Shown here: positions 34,078 through 46,000 of the stretch, in pieces
Numbering within the stretch: the first letter of the stretch is position 1
Layout: each line of letters starts with the position of its first letter
From: Torymus aiolomorphi
Taxonomy: Eukaryota > Arthropoda > Insecta > Hymenoptera > Torymidae
Direction of reading: 5' to 3'
Assembly (NCBI GenBank): GCA_036365515.1
Contig: CM070873.1
Coordinates: 84,713,948 to 84,777,947, forward strand
Length of the DNA stretch: 64,000 nucleotides
Position numbers and translations under genes: made by a program
The notes under the pieces: model-generated
Database searches by the model: none
What the model saw: only the letters and a program-made list of their open reading frames with translations
What the model was told of the DNA's origin: nothing

Positions 34078-37000
34078 ATGGATCAGCCGCCAAGAGGAAG
34101 GGTGTTACTGCCCTTGCATTTGCGGATTTTTCAAAATCGCATATACGTTATCAGCCGTCGCGCTGAGGGAGGCTTAATGTAAGAAATTGAACGATTCTTT
34201 ATTAAAGAAAATCAGTTAAGGTAATGTTTTAATTGTGTTGATATTCTTCCCAAAAAATATTATTTTTTAGTTATTTGAGATGTCGTAATTATGGCTGGTG
34301 TCCAGCCACCGCAAAAATGCGTATCAACAATTTAGATTTTATTGAACCTATTCGCGACCATGACGACGGTTGCGAACCTTTCGAAAACGCAGAAATTATC
34401 GTGCGTTTCAAAACTGCACTGAGGGAATCCCTTGTGCATCATTGGTACAAACTACGAGAGCTGTACGACAGTCTATCGCTCGTGTAAGTATAATGTAATA
34501 TCTTTTTAATTTATTTCGATTGGTTTGCTAGCACACAACACTGACGTTAGTATAGCTCAGACTTGGCAGCTGCCAGCGACAAATGTGGTACAGGTGGTCG
34601 AGCCGAATCAAATCTTTTCATTTATTGTAATTTTTGACATATTAATTAACCAAATTCAACTCTTAGAAGAATGATAGCCGAATGTTGTGAAGCATTTAAA
34701 GATTGATTTTGATTGGTATGTACGGAATGGGCGCGAAGATCCGCTACTTCCGTTATATTTGAATTTTTTAAATTGATTCTTTATATTCTTTATCTATTTA
34801 AAACTAAATAATTAAATAAAAATATAATGAAAAGATTAAGTTTTTGTTTTGAAAAATTATGTGATTATCCTATTATTTAAACTAATTAAAATGAAATCAT
34901 AATGAAAAATTATATTCAGAACCTAAAAAATAAAATAGTACGCGCGTAGCGCGTTTAGATTTGGCTAGTATTTTAAAAAGTAAGAATAATTTGTTTCGGG
35001 AACCACTGAAGTATGTTTATTTCTAGTAGCTGCTTACTTCAGCATCGTCTCTAGTGCAGGCACACAGTCACATACAGTCGCACATATAGACAGATACACT
35101 CATTGACTCGCACACGTACCGCCTTCAATTTGAACTGAATTCTGATTTTATTTTTATTAAAATAATTTTAACATAAATTTTGATATTTTTAGCTACCCGG
35201 AGGCTTCTGCATTGGTTCCTTATTCAACAATAACATCGTCTATGCTACGCTGGAGGGCGAAGAGTTTTCCCCCATCTCCTCGAGATCTTAGGTCATTCGG
35301 AGATTCATTATTGCAGATCCATGAAGGTGGAGTTTTAGAATACACGCATGGACGCCTGAGGACCAGAAACGTGACTGATAATGATGGATGCATCCACGTG
35401 TTATTTTACGATGAGGAATTCATCATGCAGGTATTTAGACAAGTGACAAGCTTCCTTGTCAATGCAACGTTTAGTACCATACCCGAAATAGAAAACTGCA
35501 TGCAGTTATTATCGGTGCTTGGGATTAAGTATAATCATGTGAGTACTTCTTTAATTTACGATTAAACACACAGTGCAAAACATTCTTATAATAAAATATT
35601 TCATTTACAGGCAATACCTGCATTTTGGGCCTTGATGTCGCGCAAAACTAAAACGGCGTATGAAACGTGTCTCGCCGCATTTAGGTATATTGTGGGCGGA
35701 AATGCCCAGGTTATAATGGCAGATTTTGAAGTGGCATTAAGAGAAGCATGCTGGCAGCTATTTTCTGAAGCACGCATAGCAGGATGCAATGTTCACTTTG
35801 ATAGGGTATGTTATTAGCTTTAGCTATATATATACTGCAGAAGATTCTTAGTCATTATTTATGTTTTTATTAAATTCTTTTTCAGGCCATTTACCACAAA
35901 CTCAGGGAATTGCAGTTGCAACATATAATAAGAGAAGACAACGATGTGTCCGCTACTATAAAGAAAATTATATCTTTAGCGTTTTTACCCCATGAGGATA
36001 TCGTTGATACTTTCAATAAAATCATTAATACTTTGACGCCCGCAACAAGAGCTATTTTAATACGATTTATAACTTACTTCCGAAGACAGTGGATTGGGAT
36101 TGTGACGCCGAAAGGATTTTCTATTTTCGGTTTGCAGAGAAGAACAAATAATGCTATAGAATCTTACCATGCACGTTTGGGCGCTCGCATAGGTCGGCAC
36201 CCGTCTCTATGGGCTTTCACGTGTAAGTATTCATACAATTTTTTTAATTTCAGTATAATTATTTTAATAAATAAGATAGTGTAAAATAATTGGAGTTTAA
36301 ATCAACAGGCTATTAAAATTAAGCAGGGGGCTACAAACTCGTCGATTGCCCCGTTATCAAGCTAGGTTTCAGGCGGTCCAGTTAAACCGACGTGAGTTGG
36401 AACAATATTTAATATTTCAATATTTATTACTAATAATTTAAAATAATTTATGTACTAATTTTTCTAAATATTCATTAATATAACAGCATTTATGTTAAGG
36501 TGATGTGACACCCACACTATTACTCAATTCTGGGTTCCCTTTTTTCTCCTTCAATTTTTAACTTTTTGAAAAAAACTCTTTGACACATTTTAAATTTAAT
36601 AAAGAACTATAACGTATTAGAGTTTTTTTCTTAAAATTAAAAATTGAATGAGAAAAACGGGAACCCAATTTAGAGTAATAGCGTGGGTATCGCATCACCT
36701 TAAATTCTGATTTTAGTTTGGAAATTGTACGTACACCGTCGATTGACGAAAGTTGAGCTTATGACCATTGTTAGCAGTTTAAAAGGAAATATATCTAGAA
36801 AAATTGAACAACTACAAAACATAGAAAATGAATTGAGATCGCGATACGGTGAGGAATTTGGGAATGTCAACGAAGAAAATGGTAAGCTCAAATCAAAATT
36901 TAAATAAAAAAAAAACTGCTGCCAATTCATTTTCAATTTCTGACACAATAATTCTAATTACATTCATTTATTAAGATTAAAAAGTCTTAATTTTTAAATT

Positions 37001-40000
37001 GTGGATAAAATATGAATTAAATAATAGGTGTGATTTAATTTTCAAATAATATATAACAAATGAATAAAATAATTGATATTAAATTCAAAACTTTTTAAAA
37101 TTACTTAATAACATTTACTTCAAATAATGTTTCTTGATGAAATTTTACAGTAATATTGCGTATATATACCACATACATTGATAGAAAGAATGGTCCGAGA
37201 GATGCGTGATTTATTTGCGAAGAAACGTTTTCATTACGTTTGACTTAAATGAACATTCTTTAAGAGTTAAGGAATATTCATTATCGGTTAATACTACTTG
37301 GGCGTATTTTATGGTAGACGTAAAAAGTCGCTGTTATACTTGTAAAATCAATGTCCGAAACTCGCTTGTTGTATACCAGCAAATAAGCTTCACTGGGCTT
37401 TTTCGTAGCATTCCGTTGGATTCAAGTCTTAGTGCTCTAAGTACCTATGCATTACGAACCATTCCTTAACTGTTAAGAAATAGCATACGTAAAGTTGAAC
37501 TTTTTCATGTATTTACGCAAACGGCTTGATTTCTTAACTATTAATCCGCTGGTATTTGACGCTATTCAAGTGCAAGTTAATTAGCAGTCAAACCGGAGAC
37601 TTTGAATCAAGGCATTTTTTGTATCAATGATACAAAATAGCCTATCAATTGTATGTTTATTTATAAAGTCATTCTCGAGAAATGAAGATTTGAAAAAAAA
37701 TGTGATGAAACGATAAAACAAATTTTACTCCATTAATCGTGCGACAAAGAAAATCACTTTTTAAAATACAAAAATATTCCATGTCAAATATCTTCAAAAA
37801 TAATCGAATGATCTTTATATAGTTTTGCACACATATTGCCTATATAACATACAAAATTGTCTATAAATTTCAAGATGATACATCAAGTCGTTCTCAAAAA
37901 ATAACGATTTGAAAAAAGGTTAAAAAAAATTTTTACCTCAAATATCTCTGAAATTTATGGACCAATCCTTTTGCCCAAAGAAATCTATCGATTGGTAAAC
38001 AAGATCTACCCCTACAAAGAATTTTAAGGGGGTGTCAAACTCCATTCTGCGATTTGACCGACCCATAGGTCGGTAAGGTAGGAAGTACATACTATTGATG
38101 AAATATGACACAAGCGCCATCTCTGGAAAATCGTAATAGATTTTAACATAGATGGCGCTACATATTTCAAAAATATTAAAGATACGCGTTTTTTTTTATT
38201 ACAAACAATTGTACGTATTTCGCGTATACGTATTTCTTTTTATAATTAATTATCCGTATTTTGCGTATACGCATTTTTATTGTTAATAATAGTGCGTATT
38301 TCACATATATACGCATATTTATTACAAATAATTTTGCGCATTTCGCCTATACGCATTTTATAATAAATAATTTGGTGTATTTCGCCGATACACATATTTT
38401 ATTCTAAATAATTATGCGTATTTCGCTTATACGCACTTTTCAGTGTTATCAATTGTGCGCATTTCGCCTATACGCATTTTATAATAAATAATTTGGTGTA
38501 TTTCGCCTATACACATGTTTTATTATAAATAATTATGCGTATTTCGCTTATACGCACTTTTCAGTGTTATTAATTGTGCGCATTTCGCCTATACGCATTT
38601 TATAATAAATAATTTGGTGTATTTCGCCTATACACATGTTTTATTATAAATAATTATGCGTATTTCGCTTATACGCACTTTTCAGTGTTAGTAATCGTGT
38701 GCATTTTGCCTACACGCATTTTATAATAAATCATTTTGTGTGTATTTCGACTATACACATGTTCTATTATAAACAAATGTGCGCATTTCGCCTATACACA
38801 TTTCTTATAATAATGAGATGCAGATTCATCACTTTATTATATAGTCTCAGTTATTATTGACATTTCAAAATTCAGGACGTCGCCTCGCATGATTGCAAAT
38901 GCTTTCTTAAAAATTGTAGTGCGCTTCGTACGTTTTTGTGTCCCGGTGAAGGGACAGATCGGATGCGAGGTCTAGGTGTTTAGATGGCTGATGATGGAGT
39001 CCGGGTTATGCGCTCCATAGGTTTTTGTACCCAGGTGTTGAGACAGCTCGATTACGAGGTCTAGCTGTTCCAGGTGGCCGGTGATAGAGTGTAAGTGATG
39101 CGTTCCGAAGATTTTTGTGTCCAGATGTCAGAACAGATCGTATGCGAGGTCTGAGCGTTCCAGGTGGACGATGATGGAGTTTACGTGATGCGCTCCGTAG
39201 GTTTTTGTGTCTAGAGACCAAGACAAATCGAATGCGAGGTCTAGGTGTTTCAGATAGCCGATGATGGAGTCCGGGTAGTGCGCTTCGTAGGTTTTTGAGT
39301 CCAGGTGTCGGGACAGCTCGAATGCGAGGTCTAGCTGTTCCAGGCGGCTGATGATACGCTTCGTAGACTTTTGTGTCCAGGTGTTTTGACAGATCGGATG
39401 CGAGGTCTAGGTGTTCCAGACGGCCGATGATGGAGTTCGGGTAGTGCGCTCCGTAGGTTTTTGTGTCCAGGTAAAGGGACAGGTCGGATGCGAGGTCTAG
39501 GTGTTGCAGATGGCCGGTGATGTAATCCGGGTGATGCGCTCTGAAGGTTTTTGTGTCCAGGTGTCGGGACAGATCGGATGCGAGGTTTAGGCGTTCCAGG
39601 TAGCCGATGATGGAGTTTACGTGAAGCGCTCCGTAGGTTTTTGTGTCCAGAGGCCAGGACAAATCGAATGCGAGGTCTAGGTGTTCCAGATGGTCGATGA
39701 GTCCGGGTAGTGCGCTCCGTAGGTTTTTGTGTCCAGGTGAAGGGACAGGTCGGATGCGAGGTCTAGGTGTTTAGATGGCCGATGATGGAGTCTAATTTAA
39801 TATTATGATTTTCAAAATATTACCTGCATCTGAAATTTTGTGGCACAGTACTGCACTTTTTTGTACATATTCTGGATATAGTTTACAAAATTTCTACCAA
39901 GAGATAGTTTAGATTTGTTTTTTATTTTTTGGTTGAGGGTTTAATTGTTTATTGAAATTTAAACAAATTTCAATCTATTTAGTTTTTTATGAACAAAAAA

Positions 40001-43000
40001 TGTTCCTCAAATTTTAGGTCGATATTTGCAAAAATAAAAAAGCTATGCAATATTGAAAATTCAATTTTTTTGCAATTTTTGGTTAAAATCCAAGTTTATT
40101 AATTTTTTAACTGAAAATCTTGAAACTTTTTGTATAGTACATTGATTGGCAAAAGGTTTGAATTTTTTCTGTAGAATGTGCCAGTATTTATTTTATGACC
40201 CTTTTTGAAAGTCTCTGATTGGCTGCTTCTTAGTATACCTTCATCAAAGGATATTGAGGCTGCGGCCAAATATTATTTATTCGACAAATTTTGTTTGAAT
40301 TCTTCTTCGAAAACCCATCAAAATGCTTTTTTTTAATCAATACTGGCCGAGCAAAGGGAAAAAAGTGACAATTTTTTGAAATATCAAGAAAAATCCATAA
40401 TTTCAATTTTTGATAACATGATTAATGAAACTGAATATTATTCATACATCTTATGGCATGGACCGTACCACTGAATTTTGTTAGAGCATCAAATAGAACA
40501 TTAGAAATATCTATTTTCAATAATATTAGGCTTACACAATAAGCAATACCTAATTATGAATTAATAATAAATTAAGCTATAGAGGTTAATTATTATAAAG
40601 CTGTCAAAATGAAATCAGGCAACAGACTGATAATTTCATTCATAATTAGGTATCGCTTATTGTGTAAGCCTAATATTATTGAAAATAGATATTTCTAATG
40701 TTCTATGTGATGCTCTAACAAAATTCAGTGGTACGATCCATGCCATAAGATGTATGAATAATATTCAGTTTCATTAATCATGTTATCAGAAATTGAAATT
40801 ATGGATTTTGGCCGCAGCCTCAATATCCTTTGATGAAGGTATACTAAGAAGCAGCCAATCAGAGACTTTCAAAAAGGGTCATAAAATAAATACTGGCACA
40901 TTCTACAGAAAAAATTCAAACCTTTTGCCAATCAATGTACTATACAAAAAGTTTCAAGATTTTCAGTTAAAAAATGAATAAACTTGGATTTTAACCAAAA
41001 ATTGCAAAAAAATTGAATTTTCAATATTGCATAGCTTTTTTATTTTTGCAAATATCGACCTAAAATTTGAGGAACATTTTTTGTTCATAAAAACTAAAAG
41101 AAAACGAGTTTTGAGGGATTTTAAAATTTTGAGCTGCTGACTTCACGTGAAATATCCCATATACCTGAAACAACAGGAGGGTGTAACAAAATTTGAGACC
41201 AAGGGTTGAACTTCAAATGAACCTGAGTATGGTATATAAGTTGATCCGCATTTTAAAATATACACCTTCCATCATATAAACGCATAACTGCAAATTGAAC
41301 ATTTTAACCAAATTTGTATTATTAGAAGTATTGTCATTAATAATTACTTTGCATTATACTTGTCATGCTACTGAATGATTGGCAAAAGTAGAGCTACTAT
41401 AATTTCATTGAGCTAGGCTCATAAGTTTCTTTAGCTTCTTTTCAAATTTTATGAGTTTTGTTGAAAAAAAACGGAAAAGAATTAATTTTATGTCAAGACA
41501 TCTAGTTTCTTATAAATAGATAACTAAATAAACTCATGTAATTGTAATTCTTTTCTGTTATAATTAAATATGTTCGCCCATACACCTTTCCTTATAACTA
41601 ATAATTGTGCATATTTCATCTATATGCATTTTTGCATTATAAACAACTGTGCGTATTTCGCTTATACATATTTTTGATATTGTAAATAATTGTGCGTATT
41701 TCGCTTGTACGAATTTTTTATTATAAATAATTGTGCGTATTTCGCCTATACGCATTTTTGTATGATAAATAATTGTGCGCATTTCGCATATACGCATTAT
41801 TTATTATGAATAATTGTGCGTATTTCGCCTATACGCATTTTAATATTTACTATTTTTTTTATTACAAACACATGTCAATTTGAACTTAATTACGTTCGAA
41901 TAAGTATTTATTTATAATCACGATTTTTACTTATAGTATAAAATTACGTGATTAGTAATACTTTAAGTTTTGACATGTCCAACACCTATTAGCCAAAAAC
42001 TACGGAGCGCACCACCTAAATATCGTCACCGGCTTCCCCGAAGACCTGGACCACGTATTAGATGCGCCCTGATATCCAAACGCAAAAGACTACAAAGCGC
42101 ACCACCTAGACCTCGTCATCGGCTACCCTGAACACCTGCACTGCGTATTAGATGCGCCCTGATATTTTAATACAAAAAACCTAGACTCCATCATCGGCTA
42201 CCACAAAGACCTAAACCACGCATTTGATACGTTCCAACATCTAGAGACAAAAAACTACGGAGCGCACGACCTAGACATCATCATCGGCTACCCCGAACAC
42301 TTTGACTACGTATTAGATGCGTCCTGGGATCTAAACGCAAAAAACTTCGGAGCGCATCACCTCGACTCCATCATTGACTACCTCAAAGACCTAGACGACG
42401 CATTCGATGCTTTCAATTACCGATAAGTAACACTTCCTTATAATAGTTGTCATTTCCGTATTAGCAGGTAGCAACTGTTACCGCTATAGTATTTCTGCCT
42501 TACAATTGAAGGTGGAAGCAATGTATACTAAAATCGTGTGACGCTGTTACGTCGGTATATGCCGCTGATCTAACGATCGTATAATTGTGTAACTGTTGTA
42601 GTATGAAAAGCAACATACCGTAAAAGTATGGGTCCCTTACTAAGATTGCTAAAACCACCTTACTTATATAGTAAAGGAACTCCTATACTCCACGAGTAAG
42701 CCGTTTTAACTGTAGCAGTAAGAGTTTTCTTTCCGTGTGCACCCGCAGAAAACTGTTACTTTTTGGGGAGATATAATTCGTACCTAAAAATCAGGTGTGC
42801 CCTAAATACTGACATTAGTCTAGGCACCAGGGGGGTTTCCGTGGCCGATGGATGTCCACGCCTCCACCAAAGCTTTTCTTACGTATTTTTGTCTGCTGAT
42901 TCTGAATCTCGAAGGTGGACAGTCGCCAGAATGCTAGTTTTTTGTTATTAACAATTTAATTGTTTAAACTGCGGCCAAATCAATATGATTAATTATAACT

Positions 43001-46000
43001 GAATCCTAACTGTCTAAAACTGTAGTAAATTGATCTAGAATTATGCACGTTTGCGCTCGAATTCGCGACTTATTGCACTAAACTTGCAATAATTCGGGTT
43101 CTAATCAAAATTTTTCAATTCTGAAAAAACGAGCATATTCTAGATCAATTTACTACAGTTTTAGGCAGTTAGGATTCAGTTATAATTAATCGTATTGATT
43201 TGGCAGCAATTTAAACAATTAAATTGTTAATAACAAAAAACTAACAGTCTGGCGACGTTCCACCTTCGAAATCCAGAATCAGCAGTCAAAAATACGTAAG
43301 AAAAGCTTTGGTGGAAGTGTGGACATCCATCGGCCACGGAAACCCCCCTGGCGCCTAGACTACATCTCGAGTCTGTCACGGGAGCGCAGACATTCAAGTA
43401 TACCTTCGTCGTCCCTTCTCCGTCGTGTCCGCCTAGGTGATGTCCTCGGGAAGTGGTAGTTGCGTTGGCTGCCCTCGAGGAGAGTAGAATGATATGAAGA
43501 CCTGTTGTCTTCTGCAGGACCTCTTCGCCTAGAGCAAAACAAAATATATTAATAATGTTTTAGGCAGTGGGGATGAGGAGAGCAGTATCAAACTGCCAGG
43601 AACAGAGGAGTAGACAGATGGAAAGTTGGAGGCTAGGTTCGGCTATACTACAGGATAAAGTCCAAATCCGAAGTGAAGTACTTACTCGAGTCTGTCACGG
43701 AAGCGCGAACTACATTCAACTACACCTTCGCCCTCCTTTCTCCGTTGTGTTCGCCTAGGTGATGTCCTCGGGAAGTGGTAGTTGCGTTGGCTGTCCTCGA
43801 GAAGAGTAGAATTATATGAAGACTTGTTGTCTTCTACAGGAGCTCTTCACCTAGGACAATACAAAATATATTAATAATGTATTAAGGAGTAGGGATGAGG
43901 ATAGCAGTATCGAACTGCCAGGAACAGAGGAGTAGACCGATGGAAAGTTGGAGACTAGGTTCGGCTGTACTACAAGATAAAGTCCAAATCCGAAGTGAAA
44001 TACTTACTCGAGTCTGGCACAGGAGATCAAACTATATTTATATACACCTTCGCTCTCACTTCTACGATATGTTTGTCTAGCTGATGTCTTCAGGACGTGG
44101 TAGTTGTGTTGGCTGCCCTGGAGGAGCGTAGAATTATATGAAGACGTGTTGTCTTCTAGAGGAGAGTAGAATTATATGAAGACGTGTTGTCTTCTGCAGG
44201 AGCTCGCAGGAGTGTTAAGCAGTATAGGAATGAGGATAGCAGTATCGACCTGCCAGAAACAGAGGGAGTAGATAGATGGAAAGTTAAGATATCTGTAGAA
44301 AATGGAAAGGGTCTTTGGAATGAAAAGTCGAAAAAGTGCATGTGCATTTCCAACTAAGACCTCATCACCCTCGCTTAAAGTTTACCAGAATGTTAACACA
44401 CAATCCAATACATGTTGAGGCATTGTATATTAAATTTTAAATCTTTTCAATCAGCCAGTGTAGGCGAAATAACTTTTTTTCTTGAACATTTCTTAAAAAG
44501 AGCATACAAATTGCAATATCTCCACACTTGCTAATTATTTAGATTTGAAACTTGATAAACAATATCCCTCAGCATGTATTACATAGTGTGTGTAAAGTTT
44601 GAAATATTTGTAGAGAATGGAAAGGGATCTTTGAAATGAAAGTCGAAAAAGCGCGTGTGCATTTCCAATGTAGACCTCCTCACCCTCGCTTAAAGTTTAT
44701 GAGAATGTTTACACACAATCCAGTACATGCTGAGGCATTGTATATTAGGTTTCAGATCTACTCAATCAGCCAGTTTGGAGGAAATTACTTTTTTTTCTTA
44801 AAAATTTCCTGAAAAAGCACAAAAATTGCAATATCTCCAGACTTGCTAATTATGTAGATCTGAAACTTGATAAACCGTCCCTCAGCATGTATGCCATTAT
44901 GTATGGAAAGTTTAAGATACTTGTAGGGAATGGAACGGGATCTTTGGAACGAATTGTCGAAAAGCCGCATGTGCATTTGCGACAAAAACCTCCTCACACT
45001 TTCTCATAGTTTACCAGAATGTTCTCACACAATGCAATGCATGCTGAGGCATTGCATATTGAGTTTCAGATATACTCCATCAGCCAGTTTGGAGGAAATG
45101 ACTTTTCTTTCTTAAAAATTTCCTGAAAAAGCACAAAAATTGCAATATCTCCAGATTTGCTATTTATGTAGATCTGAAACTTGATAAACTATCCCTCAGC
45201 ATATACTGCACGGTGTGTGTAAAGTTTAAGATATGTTGAGAGAATGGAAAGGGATCTTTGGACTGAGAAGTCGAAAAAGCGCAAGTGCATTTCCAACTAA
45301 GACCTCCTGACCATTGCTCAAAGCTTACCAGAATGTTAACACGCAATCCAATACATGTTAAGGCATTGTATATTAAATTTTAGATCTTTTCAATCAGCCA
45401 GTGTACGGGAAATAACTTTTCTTCTTGAACATTTCTTAAAAAGAGCATACAAATTGCAATATCTCCACACTTGCTAATTATTTAGATCTGAAAGTTGATA
45501 AACAATACCTCAGCATGTGTTACATAGTGTGTGTAAAGTTTGAAATATTTGTAGAGAATGGAAAGGGATCTTTGAAATGAAAAGTCGAAAAAGCGCGTGT
45601 GCATTTCCAATGTAGACCTCCTCACCCTCACTTAAAGTGTGTGAGAATGTTTACACACAATCCAGTACATACTGAGGCATTGTATATTAGGTTTCAGATC
45701 TATTCAATCAGCCAGTTTGGAGGAAATTACTTTTCTTTCTTAAAAATTTCCTGAAAAAGCACAAAAATTGCAATATCTCCAGACTTACTAATTATGTAGA
45801 TCTGAAACTTGATAAACTGTCCGTCAGCATGTATTCCATTATGTATGGAAAGTTTAAGATACTTGTAGGGAATGGAAAGGGATCTTTGGAACGAAATGTC
45901 AAAAAGCCGCATGTGCATTTGCGACAAAAACCTCCTCACTCTTTCTCATAGTTTACCAGAATGTTCTCACACAATGCAATGCATGCTGAGGCACTGTATA

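Noticed and set aside
38170..38810. Regular short repeats with spacers, CRISPR-like at first glance
   Set aside because: The spacers are also repeated (120 bp higher-order unit), the host is eukaryotic and there are no cas genes.
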